DNA from: an uncultured Latescibacterota bacterium
Lineage (GTDB): Bacteria; Latescibacterota; UBA2968; UBA8231
NCBI GenBank assembly: GCA_958295495.1
Contig: OY282352.1
Location: 4,658,049 to 4,722,048 of the forward strand
DNA length: 64,000 nt
Reading direction: 5' to 3'
In this document: in pieces, positions 50,092 to 58,719 of the stretch
Layout of the letters: each line of letters starts with the position of its first letter
Numbering within the stretch: position 1 is the first letter of the stretch
The notes under the pieces: generated by a model
What the model was told of the DNA's origin: nothing
The model's input: only the letters and a program-made list of their open reading frames with translations
Databases searched by the model: none
Made by a program: the position numbers and the translations under genes

Positions 50092-50331
50092 ATGGAGGAT
50101 ATGGCATTGGCACTACGAGACGAATTGCACGCGACCTTGAAGGAAATGTTGGAAGCCATCGGCGCCGGCCAGGCCGACTCGGTGGTGGCTCACTTGCAGC
50201 GGATTGACCAGATCGGCCGGGATTGGAACGATGCGCCTGCCCAGTTGCGCCACTACTTGGAGAAGCACAGCTACGTCAAGGCCCTCGACTTTTTGGAGGG
50301 GCGCGATGAGGCCGCGGCCCCCAACGACTGA
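50092..50331 (+). CDS. Small helical protein, unknown
   Basis: A 79-residue, mostly helical protein (LHATLKEMLEAIGAGQADSV, VAHLQRIDQIGRDW, LRHYLEKHSYVKALDFLEGR). It starts directly after the bicupin stop and overlaps the start of the ATL gene. I recognise no family. Codon use and coupling support a real gene. Confidence 0.65.
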   Translation: MEDMALALRDELHATLKEMLEAIGAGQADSVVAHLQRIDQIGRDWNDAPAQLRHYLEKHSYVKALDFLEGRDEAAAPND

Positions 50332-50650
50332 GCGCACCATGCGCCGGGCGTTTTACGAGACCATCGCCCGCGTACCCTACGGCAAGGTGGCCACCTACGG
50401 GCAGATCGCGACCTTGGCCGGCTATCCGGGGCGGGCGCGGCAAGTAGGTTTTGCCCTAGCGGGGATGCCCGAGGAATGGGACTTGCCTTGGCACCGCATC
50501 ATCAATGCCCAAGGCAAGATATCGCCCCGCATCAGCAGTAAATTCCACTTGCTACAGTACGAACTCCTCGCTGGCGAAGGGGTTGCCTTTGCCGGGCAGC
50601 GCATTGATCTGCGCCGGTTCCGCTGGCAGCCCGAGGAAGCGGAGGATTGA
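50306..50650 (+). CDS. Alkyltransferase-like protein (ATL, MGMT family without Cys)
   Basis: A 114-residue protein of the MGMT DNA-binding family: FYETIARVPYGKVATYGQIA, LAGYPGRARQVGFAL, and LPWHRIINAQGKIS. The active-site Cys of PCHRV is Trp (PWHR), the hallmark of ATL proteins. These bind O6-alkylguanine and hand it to nucleotide excision repair. The ATG at 50306 has GGAGGGG upstream; an internal ATG at 50339 is the alternative. Confidence 0.87.
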   Translation: MRPRPPTTERTMRRAFYETIARVPYGKVATYGQIATLAGYPGRARQVGFALAGMPEEWDLPWHRIINAQGKISPRISSKFHLLQYELLAGEGVAFAGQRIDLRRFRWQPEEAED

Positions 50651-51978
50651 AGTCACTCGACCGCCAGATCCTCCGCCTCGCCGTTCCCAATATCCTCACT
50701 GCCCTATCGACGCCGCTGATCGGCATTGCCGACACTGCGATGATCGGCCATTTGCCGGAAGTGGCCTTTATGGGCGCGGTCTCTACGGCGAGTTTGATCT
50801 TCAACGCCACCTTCTGGTGCTTGGCCTTTCTGCGGATGGGGACCACGGCGCTGGTGGCCCAGTACTGCGGGGCCGGGGATCGACGCCGCAGCGCGGGGGT
50901 GCTCTACCGCTCGCTTATTGTGGCCGTCTTCCTCGGCATGGGGATCGCGGCGGCTGGCGGCTGGATCGGCCGGATTGGATTCGAGTTGGCCGGCGGGTCT
51001 CCCCAAGTCCAGGAGTGGGGCATGCGCTACTTCGCCATCCGGGTGTGGGAAGCGCCTCTAGCGCTGAGCGTTATGACGCTCAATGGCTTTTTCCTCGGGA
51101 CCGCCAATGCCATAGCGCCCCTTTGGGTTACGACCGTCGCCAATCTGGTCAATATCGGCGCGGACTACGCGCTTATCTACGGCAAGTTGGGTGCGCCTAA
51201 ACTCGGCGTCGAAGGGGCGGCTTGGGCTTCTGTGCTGGGCAATGGGGCCGCGTTGGCCACCGGGGTTTTTTTGTTGCTCTACGGCTACCGCTCCTATTTG
51301 CGGGAGTGGCCTGAAAAGGTGTGGGACCTGCCCGCGATGAAGCGCTTGATGCAGACCAATGCCTTCCTCTTCGGCCGCACCCTCTGTCTGCAATTTGCCG
51401 CTTTTTTCACGCTCGGCATGGTCTCGCGGATGGGCGAAGCACCCCTGGCGGCCAACGCTGTGATTTTGCAGGTCTGGGGGCTGACCAGCTCGGCCGTTGA
51501 CGGTTTTGCGCACGCCGCCGAGACGCTGGTCGGCCGCTGCTTGGGGGGACACCTTTTTGCTGCGGCCCGGCAGATCGCCTGGCGAATCATCTGCTGGGGC
51601 TTGGGTTTGGGAGCGGGGTTTGGCTTGGCTTGCTTTGCGGCCTTGGAGCCTATTGCCGCGCTGTTTACCCCACATCGGGACGTCGTAGAACAGGTCGGCG
51701 CGCTCTATGTACTCATCGCTCTGATCCAACCGTTGAACGCCGTGGTCTTCGTCTTTGACGGAATTTTTATTGGCGCTAGCGATATGGGGTATCTGTTCAA
51801 GGCCATGGTGCTGGCCACCTTGGGGGTGTTTGTGCCTTCGGCGTTGGTTTTTATATACTGGTTGGATTGGGAATTGGCCGGTGCCTGGATGGCCTATAGC
51901 GGCCTGATGGTCGGCCGTTTTGCTACGCTGTGGCCGCGCTATCGCGGCGATGCTTGGTTGCGGAGCTTTGTCGAATAG
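50647..51978 (+). CDS. MATE-family efflux transporter
   Basis: A 443-residue, 12-helix inner-membrane protein starting at a TTG that overlaps the ATL stop. LAVPNILTALSTPLIGIADT, FWCLAFLRMGTTALVAQYCG and GVEGAAWASVLGNG are typical of the DinF-like MATE branch. It exports cationic or aromatic compounds using sodium or proton gradients. Coupling to a DNA-damage protein (ATL) is notable, since dinF in other bacteria is damage-induced. Confidence 0.9.
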   Translation: MKSLDRQILRLAVPNILTALSTPLIGIADTAMIGHLPEVAFMGAVSTASLIFNATFWCLAFLRMGTTALVAQYCGAGDRRRSAGVLYRSLIVAVFLGMGIAAAGGWIGRIGFELAGGSPQVQEWGMRYFAIRVWEAPLALSVMTLNGFFLGTANAIAPLWVTTVANLVNIGADYALIYGKLGAPKLGVEGAAWASVLGNGAALATGVFLLLYGYRSYLREWPEKVWDLPAMKRLMQTNAFLFGRTLCLQFAAFFTLGMVSRMGEAPLAANAVILQVWGLTSSAVDGFAHAAETLVGRCLGGHLFAAARQIAWRIICWGLGLGAGFGLACFAALEPIAALFTPHRDVVEQVGALYVLIALIQPLNAVVFVFDGIFIGASDMGYLFKAMVLATLGVFVPSALVFIYWLDWELAGAWMAYSGLMVGRFATLWPRYRGDAWLRSFVE

Positions 51979-51987
51979 GAGGAGACT

Positions 51988-52359
51988 ATGCCCTTTATCA
52001 ATCCCGCAGAACTTGCGGCTGTGGAGCTTTTTCCCCAGATCAACAGCGGCTTGGTAGCTGGCGAGCGGCTGATGCTTTCGTTTTTGGACATGGAAGAAGG
52101 CTGCGAAGTGCCCGAACACAGCCACCCGCACGAACAGGCCGGCTTGGTGCTCGCCGGGCGCTTCCGCTTTCGCATTGGGTCAGAGGAGCGCGTCACCGGC
52201 CCGGGCGACGCCTTTTTGATTCCGCCGCATGTGGTCCACTGGGGGATCGTCGAAGCGGGGCCGGCCAAAATCCTCGACATCTTCAGTCCGCCGCGCGAGG
52301 ATTACATAGAGCAATACAATAAACACGCCACAACTTCTACCGAGACCGTCTGGGCTTAG
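51988..52359 (+). CDS. Single-domain cupin protein
   Basis: A 123-residue cupin with an intact metal motif: PEHSHPHEQAGLVLAGRFRF (His, His, Glu) and IPPHVVHWG (His). AGGAGGAG precedes the start. It could be an isomerase, dioxygenase or sensor; the family signature alone does not decide. It precedes the DapA-like aldolase gene. Confidence 0.83.
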   Translation: MPFINPAELAAVELFPQINSGLVAGERLMLSFLDMEEGCEVPEHSHPHEQAGLVLAGRFRFRIGSEERVTGPGDAFLIPPHVVHWGIVEAGPAKILDIFSPPREDYIEQYNKHATTSTETVWA

Positions 52360-52368
52360 GGGGATGAA

Positions 52369-53292
52369 ATGAGAGCATTGCAAAAAGAACATTGTCACAA
52401 CGTGTTGGTCGTAGCAATCGCGCCCCGCGACGCTGCACGGGGCCTTGACTTGGCGGGGATTGATCGCAATGTGCGCTTTCTCTGTGAGCGGGGCGTCGAT
52501 TTTATCATGCCAGCGTGCGGCACGGGGCTGGTGTACGATATGACCTTAGACGAATACGAGGCCGTCGTTGGGGCCTTTGTGGAAGCGGCAGCCGGAGAGG
52601 CGTTGGTGGTGCCGGGGATCGGGCCGGGGTATGGCCGGGCACTGGAAATGGGGCGGATTGCCCGCTCCTTGGGCGTTTCTGGGGTGATGATCATGCCCAT
52701 CGTCGGGCCGGCCTCGGCCGGGGGTGTTGCCGTCGGCCTGCGCGACATTGCCGAGAAAACTCAGTTGCCCACCATACTGTATCAGCGCCGTCTAGATATT
52801 ATGCCGGTCGAGCAAGTAGTGGCGCTGTGTCAGTTAGACGAAGTGGTGGGGCTTAAATACGCCGTTGACGACTTGGAGGCGTTCCGGCGGATCGTCGCTG
52901 GGGCTGGGGAGGACGCGGCCATGGTCTGCGGCATGGCCGAGGATCCCTGTATCGACTATATGGCAGCCGGCGCGGTTGGGTTTAGCTCGGGGATGGCCAA
53001 TTTCGTCCCTAGCATGAGCCGTGCGCTCCTAGAGCACTTTGTAGCGGGGGATCGCGCCGGGGCCGCGGAGATTCAGCGGCAGATGGTGCCGTTTGAAGAT
53101 CTGCGCGGTGAGCAGGCGGCGCGCTATAGTGGCTCGGCGTTGCACGCGGCTATGGAGCGGGTCGGGCTGGCCGGAGGGCCGGTGGTGCCTTTTGCCGAGG
53201 ATGTGGCCGCTGAGGACCTGCCGAGGTTGTACGCACTCGTTGACAAGCTGGCTGAGGCGGAGCGGCAAATGCAAATGAAAGAGGTCCTATGA
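52369..53292 (+). CDS. DapA/KDG-aldolase-like lyase
   Basis: A 307-residue class I aldolase of the dihydrodipicolinate synthase superfamily. Tyr 138 (TILYQRR) and Lys 163 (VVGLKYAVDD) correspond to the catalytic pair forming the pyruvate Schiff base. PACGTGLVYDMTLDEY replaces the usual GTTGE loop. With neighbouring PfkB kinase and hydroxyacid dehydrogenases it may be a 2-keto-3-deoxy-sugar-acid aldolase or dehydratase rather than lysine-biosynthetic DapA. It overlaps the following oxidoreductase by 4 bases. Confidence 0.87.
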   Translation: MRALQKEHCHNVLVVAIAPRDAARGLDLAGIDRNVRFLCERGVDFIMPACGTGLVYDMTLDEYEAVVGAFVEAAAGEALVVPGIGPGYGRALEMGRIARSLGVSGVMIMPIVGPASAGGVAVGLRDIAEKTQLPTILYQRRLDIMPVEQVVALCQLDEVVGLKYAVDDLEAFRRIVAGAGEDAAMVCGMAEDPCIDYMAAGAVGFSSGMANFVPSMSRALLEHFVAGDRAGAAEIQRQMVPFEDLRGEQAARYSGSALHAAMERVGLAGGPVVPFAEDVAAEDLPRLYALVDKLAEAERQMQMKEVL

Positions 53293-54395
53293 ACCAACAA
53301 GCACTGCGCGTAGGGTTGGTGGGCACAGGTGGCGTCTGTGCGGGGGTACACTATCCAGGACTGCGGCTGATTCCCGGGGTCGAAATCGCTGGGATCTGCG
53401 AGCCGGACGAGGCACTGCGGCAAAAGCGGCAAGCAGAATGGGGCATTGCAGCCGCTTTTGAGCGGCTGGACGCGCTCTTAGATGCGGTCGCCCCGGATGC
53501 GGTCTGCATCGCCGTGCCCAACGTCTATCACTACGCGCTGATCGTCCAAGCCTTAGACGCTGGCTGCCACGTGTTGTGCGAGAAGCCCCTCGGCATGGAC
53601 TTCGCCCAAACTCGGGAAATCTACGCCCGGGGCAAGGCGTCGGGGCGTCGCCACATGACGGCGTTTACCTATCGCTTTGTGCCGGCCATGAACTACATCC
53701 GCCACTTGGTGCAGACCGGAGCCTTGGGGCCGATTCGCCACGCCCGTTTCCAGCGCCTGCAAGACTGGGGAGAGTGCGCCATTGGCTGGCGGCAATACAA
53801 GCGCTACGCCGGGTCGGGCGAGTTGGGCGATATGGGCATTCACCGCCTTGATTTTGCCGAGGATCTGCTAGGGCCGATAGGGGCTGTGTGCAGCGCGGCC
53901 AAGCAGTTGGTGCCGCGGGATCGGACCCGCGAGGGCCAGCCGTGCCCACCGCAGGACGTGGAAGATTGGATCGCGTGGATCGCCGAGTTTGCAAGCGGCA
54001 CCACGGGCGTCTTTGAGATGGGCAAGTTGAGCAAGGGCTACGGTCCGAAGGGCGACCACGACTTGGCCGAACTCAACGGGGAGGAGGCCTCGGTCGTCTA
54101 TCGCCTGCACGCGCCACACGAGGTGTTCTTTGCGCCCCGCGGCGAGCCCTATCAGAGTCGGCCCGTGCCCGCCGAGTTTCTCAAGCGTCCCAATGCGCCG
54201 CGCGATCCGTCCGTCGGCGATCCCGTGCAGACCTTCCGCTACGACCAAGCGTGGGAATTCGTCAGCGCCATCCGCGAGGGGCGCGATTGCGTGCCCTCGT
54301 TTTATCACGGGATGCGGGCGCAGGCTGTTGCCGACTGCATTCTCCAAGCCGCGGCTGAGCGGCGGTGGGTTGACATTCCCGATTGTCCGGTTTAG
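53289..54395 (+). CDS. Gfo/Idh/MocA-family oxidoreductase
   Basis: A 368-residue NAD(P)-dependent sugar dehydrogenase. VGLVGTGGVCAGVHYPGL is the Rossmann motif, CEKPLGMDFAQTREI has the EKP motif, and GELGDMGIHRLDFAEDLLG carries the substrate-domain His/Asp. It oxidises a ring or side-chain hydroxyl of a sugar or inositol-like compound. Translation is coupled to the DapA-like gene. Confidence 0.9.
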   Translation: MNQQALRVGLVGTGGVCAGVHYPGLRLIPGVEIAGICEPDEALRQKRQAEWGIAAAFERLDALLDAVAPDAVCIAVPNVYHYALIVQALDAGCHVLCEKPLGMDFAQTREIYARGKASGRRHMTAFTYRFVPAMNYIRHLVQTGALGPIRHARFQRLQDWGECAIGWRQYKRYAGSGELGDMGIHRLDFAEDLLGPIGAVCSAAKQLVPRDRTREGQPCPPQDVEDWIAWIAEFASGTTGVFEMGKLSKGYGPKGDHDLAELNGEEASVVYRLHAPHEVFFAPRGEPYQSRPVPAEFLKRPNAPRDPSVGDPVQTFRYDQAWEFVSAIREGRDCVPSFYHGMRAQAVADCILQAAAERRWVDIPDCPV

Positions 54396-54397
54396 GA

Positions 54398-54570
54398 AGG
54401 ACGGTGCCGATGAGCGAAAGTCCCAAAGCGGCACCTCCATTATTTTGCGGGGCCGCGGCGGTCATATACGCACCGAGCGATCGCGCCCGGTGGGTGGCAA
54501 GCGGGAGGGCCTGACGGCCTTTATCGACGACCCGACGCGTTGCCCGGTCGTGTTTAGTCGCAGTTCCTAA
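54398..54570 (+). other. Unrecognised coding-like fragment
   Basis: The frame ending at 54570 reads GTSIILRGRGGHIRTERSRP followed by VGGKREGLTAFIDDPTRCPV, which looks protein-like. Its own start is unclear. The ATG at 54410 with AAGGA upstream is in another frame and gives only 34 residues. A frameshifted small gene is possible. No family recognised; the rest of 54571-54641 shows nothing. Confidence 0.3.
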
Positions 54571-54641
54571 TTCCAATTTTTGCGGGCCGCATTAGCCACT
54601 TGAACGATGTTCAATAACTTCAGCCATTCTGAGGGATTACA

Positions 54642-55373
54642 ATGAGAGAAATGCGCGAAATCCTACATGAGGCATCTGCCGAGGAGCGACGTGCCTTAGC
54701 GGAAATACTTGATACTGACAACGACACCTTTGAGGGTATTGTGGACGCATTCGCTTGGAATGCTCAATCCATCTTCGGCTATCTTTTTGACGACCAGCCT
54801 TCCTATTCACAGATCGTCCGGCAAGTGGCAAAAGAGCTCGATATCAGGGATACCTCACTGTCTATCAAAAACCTTGAGGTTAAGATCTCGCAAAAGGTGC
54901 TTGAAACAGTTTGGGAGAAGATGACGCCAGTGCAGAGGAAACGGATGGAGGCCGAGTTGTACCGAACAGCCCAAAAGTTTGACAAGGGTGGGGCACTGAC
55001 CGGAAGCACGAGTATCTTTGCTGCCCTGACAGCAGCGAAGTTATCTGGGTTTGGGGTCTATCTGCTCGCTTCTACGTCGTTGGGTGCCTTGACAGGGGCG
55101 ATAGGAGTTACGCTACCATTCGCGATTTACACTACGATGTCAAGTACCATCGCCGTAATCCTAGGTCCAGTCGGCTGGATCGGCGCAGGGCTGTTCGCAA
55201 TCTGGAAGCTCACCGGCGCGAATTATAAGCGGCTGATTCCGGCTGTCGTCTATGTGTCAATGCTGAGAGCACACCAAGAAGAGCAAGCACGACGGAGGAG
55301 CAAGCGTACCAAATGGATTGTCTCGTTGCTGGTCATTTTGGCGGTATGTTTTTTTGTTTTTTGGCTCTCTTAG
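54642..55373 (+). CDS. YaaW-like (UPF0174) membrane-associated protein
   Basis: A 243-residue protein. A charged helical N-terminal half (EILHEASAEERRALAEILDT, VWEKMTPVQRKRMEAELYRT) is followed by two hydrophobic hairpins (about residues 130-190), a conserved YKRLIPAVVYVSMLRA segment and a C-terminal membrane helix (WIVSLLVILAVCFFVFWL). This order matches E. coli YaaW-type proteins, whose role is not known; the C-terminal anchor is an addition. GAGGGA precedes the start. It precedes a small helical protein and an SDH-type protease. Confidence 0.65.
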   Translation: MREMREILHEASAEERRALAEILDTDNDTFEGIVDAFAWNAQSIFGYLFDDQPSYSQIVRQVAKELDIRDTSLSIKNLEVKISQKVLETVWEKMTPVQRKRMEAELYRTAQKFDKGGALTGSTSIFAALTAAKLSGFGVYLLASTSLGALTGAIGVTLPFAIYTTMSSTIAVILGPVGWIGAGLFAIWKLTGANYKRLIPAVVYVSMLRAHQEEQARRRSKRTKWIVSLLVILAVCFFVFWLS

Positions 55374-55558
55374 AGCCACTAGCCGTTCTCCGCAACCAAT
55401 GGAGTGCCGATCTTTCGGGCCACGGCGGCAAAAAGACGCGGATTGACACTTAGAAAGTAGCAGGGCCGATACAGATTGACTAGTGCCCTCAAGGCCCTTT
55501 CTTTTTAATCCTTGACTATCACGGTTCTTGGTCCGAGCCGAGATGGGAGATATTCGCA

Positions 55559-55741
55559 ATGAGAAATCTGGAAACCGGCAAAGCACTTATCAAAGAGCGC
55601 GAACGACTCGTGAAAGAGCGGCCCGGCCTTCGGGACTCGTACGCTCAGTTCCTTGAGAGCTTCAAGCAATACACCGAATCCATTGAAAAATCCCCTGCTA
55701 GTCGGCGAACTGCTTCTCCGGGAACAAAATTTCTGAAATGA
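55559..55741 (+). CDS. Small helical protein upstream of protease
   Basis: A 60-residue, very charged protein (NLETGKALIKERERLVKERP, YAQFLESFKQYTESIEKSP). The stop overlaps the protease start (ATGA). The coupling suggests a partner or inhibitor of the SDH-type protease. No family recognised. The 185 bases before it show no gene. Confidence 0.6.
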   Translation: MRNLETGKALIKERERLVKERPGLRDSYAQFLESFKQYTESIEKSPASRRTASPGTKFLK

Positions 55742-56604
55742 GCACCCTCGATACTCGACTCTCGCAGTCCCCTCTCTCCCATTCGCTTCATGCAAGTCGC
55801 TTCTCTCGGCAGGAGATGATTCGGGAGGTGAATAGTAAAACCGGCCGGCCGCTAATCATTTATATGAGTTGGGGGCCGCCGATCGAAGTGAGCGATGTTC
55901 TGGGATTTGGCGACCTGCTGCACAATACCAAGGACTCCCCAGTTGATTTGTTGCTGCAAAGTCCGGGCGGCGATATCGATGCCGCGGAGAAGATCGTCAA
56001 TCTCTGCCGGTCGCGCTCTAGCGCGTTTAGGGTGATCGTAGCCGAAAGTGCCAAGAGTGCCGCGACGCTGATTGCGCTCGCAAGTGACGAGATCATCATG
56101 AGCGACACGTCGGAACTTGGCCCTATTGATCCCCAGATTACCATCACCACACCACAAGGCCAGACTATTCGGCGGCCTGCACAGTCTTTTCTGGATGGCT
56201 TGGAGACGATTAAGAAACTGGTGGATGAAGATGGCGAGCTATCGCCAGCATATTATCCCCTCTTGTCTAATTTGGACCCGGCCCTACTTGACTATTGCGA
56301 TAAGAGTATCCGGCGGGCGCAACAGTTCGCCAAAAAGTGGCTGGAGAGGTCGCAACTGAAGGGCGACTCAGCTAAGGCGGCGGAAACGGCTGAGAGGCTG
56401 GCCGACAATCAGCAGTGGCTGTCGCATGGCGCGGTAATTGACTCAGATGAAGCGAAAGCTTTGGGGCTTAACGTCAAGCACCTCGACCATGATGATTCGC
56501 TGTGGCAGCATATATGGCGACTATACTGCCGCTACTCCACAGATGCCCAAACGGAAGGATATGAAAAAATATTCGAGAGTTCGGATATCTCATTGCAGAA
56601 GTAA
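55738..56604 (+). CDS. SDH-type serine protease (ClpP/SppA-like fold)
   Basis: A 288-residue protein of the serine dehydrogenase proteinase family (PF01972 type). DLLLQSPGGDIDAAEKIVNL is the first ClpP/crotonase-fold motif. ESAKSAATLIALASDEIIMS contains the nucleophile Ser in SAKSAAT, and ELGPIDPQI is the characteristic downstream loop. It lacks a signal peptide and transmembrane helices, so it acts in the cytoplasm or at the inner face of the membrane, perhaps with the YaaW-like protein. Substrates are unknown. Confidence 0.8.
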   Translation: MSTLDTRLSQSPLSHSLHASRFSRQEMIREVNSKTGRPLIIYMSWGPPIEVSDVLGFGDLLHNTKDSPVDLLLQSPGGDIDAAEKIVNLCRSRSSAFRVIVAESAKSAATLIALASDEIIMSDTSELGPIDPQITITTPQGQTIRRPAQSFLDGLETIKKLVDEDGELSPAYYPLLSNLDPALLDYCDKSIRRAQQFAKKWLERSQLKGDSAKAAETAERLADNQQWLSHGAVIDSDEAKALGLNVKHLDHDDSLWQHIWRLYCRYSTDAQTEGYEKIFESSDISLQK

Positions 56605-56672
56605 CCCCCGGCGGGATGGCCTTCGCGTTGACCGGCTTGGTCGCTCGGCAGGCTGACTCTGCACCGGACAGC

Positions 56673-58253
56673 TTAAAAGCTGGCGGAAGGTAGTAGGGCG
56701 CAGCGTTGGGACTGCGTCCTTTTTTTGCGGGCCGCGGCCAGCGTTAGCGCAAGGGCGCAGAGCATGAGCGGCCAGTCCCCCCAGCGCGTGTAGATCGTCT
56801 GTCCTTGGTGCAGGGGCACGTCTAGTGCAAAGCCCACGGTGGCAAAAAGCGGCGTGCGATAGGCAATGCGCCCACTCGGTTCGATTAAGCCGGAAATGCC
56901 GGTATTGGCGGCGCGGACTACGGCCCGTCCGCTTTCTACGGCCCGCAGGACGACTTGTGCAAAGTGCTGGTGAGGGGCCGCGGTGGTGCCAAACCAAGCG
57001 TCGTTGGTGGTGTTGACCAGAAAGTCCGGGTCTTGGGCCATCAGCGCGCGGGTGATTTCCGGAAAGATGGACTCGTAGCAAATAAAGACCCCGAATGAGG
57101 TGTCGCTGCGCGGAAGCCGCAGTGCTTTGTGCCTTGCTCCGTGGGCGAATATGCCGCTTTCTGCCGTAAGCCCTCCTAAATACTGGAAGATGGCCGGAAA
57201 GGGCAGAAACTCGCCAAAAGGCACCAAGTGTACCTTGTCGGCGTAATCCACGACTTTCCCTTGAGCATTGAGCAGGAAGGCCCGGTTATAGACCGGAGCA
57301 GCGCGATTTTGCGAATCGCCCTTGAGGCTGCCCACCAACATGGGCGTATTTAGTTCCGGCGCTAAGGCTGTTATTGAATCGACATAGGTTGCGTACAAAG
57401 GGTCGCCAAAATAGAGGGGTAGGGCTGTCTCGGGATAGATGATCAGCGCTGGTTTTTCCGTGGCTGCCAAGTCCCGGGTGCGTGCGGCGTAGTGCCGAGC
57501 CGTCCAAGCCAGTCGGTTCTCCTTCCACTTGCGGTCTTGGGGGATATTGCCTTGGACGACGCCGACCCTCAGAGTAGGGGGCGGCGGGTTCGGCATGTCG
57601 TGCAGCCGATAGAAGCCCCATAGATGAACGGCGACCAGCAGGAAAAGAGGTAGGCTCAGATAGGAGATAAAGGCGCGGTGCGAGAGGGCCTGGGCCAATG
57701 CGGCGCTGCATAGGACGATGAGGAAACTCAGGCCATAGACGCCGGTTATGGCAGCCCATTGTAAGAAGGGCAGGTTGAGGTACTGGGAGTAGCCCAAAAG
57801 CTGCCAAGGGAAGCCGCTCAACATCCAGTTTTGCACCCACTCTAAAAGGACCCAGACGCTGGCTGCCGACCAGGCAAAGAGCGGAGAGGAAAAGTCTAGG
57901 CGGCGGCACACAGCGACAAAACAGGCCAGATACAGGGCCATGTATAAAATGAGCAGCACATTCGTCGCCACGGCAGTCGCCAAGGAGAGGGCACCGTACG
58001 ATTGCAGGGTTTCGGTGATCCAGTAGGTGCGTCCGGTGGCCCAAGCGAGGCCGGCGACCAGCCCGAGGGCAAAGTGGCTTTGGGCGGGCAGCCAGTGCCG
58101 AGCCAAAAAGAGCGGCAGCAGGCAAATCCAAGCGAGGTAGTACTGATCGAATTTGGGGATGCTAACTACGAAGAGCAGGCCCGAGAGTAGGGCCGGGGCC
58201 AGCAGGAGAAGGAGCCGCTGCTGCAATTCAGACGCCTTGATACCAACCCTCAA
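56673..58253 (-). CDS. lnt: Apolipoprotein N-acyltransferase
   Basis: A 526-residue inner-membrane enzyme that adds the third acyl chain to lipoproteins. About seven N-terminal helices precede a nitrilase domain with the catalytic triad: IIYPETALPLYF (Glu), ADKVHLVPFGEFLPF (Lys) and VFICYESIFPEITR (Cys). The TTG at 58253 lies inside the end of the sigma-like gene; later TTG codons are alternatives. It is last of the minus-strand housekeeping cluster and agrees with the lipoproteins coded elsewhere in the window. Confidence 0.92.
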   Translation of the reverse strand: MRVGIKASELQQRLLLLLAPALLSGLLFVVSIPKFDQYYLAWICLLPLFLARHWLPAQSHFALGLVAGLAWATGRTYWITETLQSYGALSLATAVATNVLLILYMALYLACFVAVCRRLDFSSPLFAWSAASVWVLLEWVQNWMLSGFPWQLLGYSQYLNLPFLQWAAITGVYGLSFLIVLCSAALAQALSHRAFISYLSLPLFLLVAVHLWGFYRLHDMPNPPPPTLRVGVVQGNIPQDRKWKENRLAWTARHYAARTRDLAATEKPALIIYPETALPLYFGDPLYATYVDSITALAPELNTPMLVGSLKGDSQNRAAPVYNRAFLLNAQGKVVDYADKVHLVPFGEFLPFPAIFQYLGGLTAESGIFAHGARHKALRLPRSDTSFGVFICYESIFPEITRALMAQDPDFLVNTTNDAWFGTTAAPHQHFAQVVLRAVESGRAVVRAANTGISGLIEPSGRIAYRTPLFATVGFALDVPLHQGQTIYTRWGDWPLMLCALALTLAAARKKRTQSQRCALLPSASF

Positions 58254-58554
58254 GCCCTTGGCGCAATTTTTCTAACCCGCTCTGCTCGAGCGCAGCCATC
58301 GAGTTGCGAGAAAGGCCTAGGTGCGCTGCGACTTGGCCGGGCGATTTCTTGTGCTGATAGCGGAGCTGAATAACGCGCATCTCGTCGTCGGAGAGGACTT
58401 GGAGGGCGCGGTGGACGAGCTGGCGCAACTCTTGGGCTTCGAGGCGAGCTTGGGCGTCTTCAGCGACGAGCAAGGATACGAAGCGTTCATCGAGGCGGAT
58501 GCGCTCGGCCGGGGCGGTGGTGGGATTGTCGGGAACCTTATTGTAGATAGGCAT
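58228..58554 (-). CDS. Sigma-70 region 4-like protein
   Basis: A 108-residue protein whose second half is a sigma region 4 helix-turn-helix: LVHRALQVLSDDEMRVIQLR, then HKKSPGQVAAHLGLSRNSMA and ALEQSGLEKLRQGL. There is no region 2, so it is not a complete sigma factor; it may be an anti-sigma partner or DNA-binding regulator. The ATG follows the T-run of the tRNA terminator with no ribosome site. It overlaps the lnt start. Confidence 0.7.
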   Translation of the reverse strand: MPIYNKVPDNPTTAPAERIRLDERFVSLLVAEDAQARLEAQELRQLVHRALQVLSDDEMRVIQLRYQHKKSPGQVAAHLGLSRNSMAALEQSGLEKLRQGLEGWYQGV

Positions 58555-58588
58555 AGAAAAAATCAGGGAGCCGCGAGCGACTCCCTGA
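58555..58588 (-). terminator. Terminator of the initiator tRNA gene
   Basis: A 7-bp stem (CAGGGAG with CTCCCTG, 58564-58570 and 58581-58587) followed on the minus strand by TTTTTT after one A. The T-run ends 2 bases before the ATG of the sigma region 4-like gene. Confidence 0.75.
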
Positions 58589-58593
58589 AAAGG

Positions 58594-58670
<77 letters not shown>

Positions 58671-58719
58671 ACAAGCTATTTCAGTAATCTAAAGGATGGG
58701 GCAGGCCGGCGCAACCCTC

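Noticed and set aside
52369..53292. Assignment as lysine-pathway DapA
   Set aside because: The GTTGE loop is replaced and all neighbours are sugar-acid catabolic genes; only the aldolase superfamily is supported.
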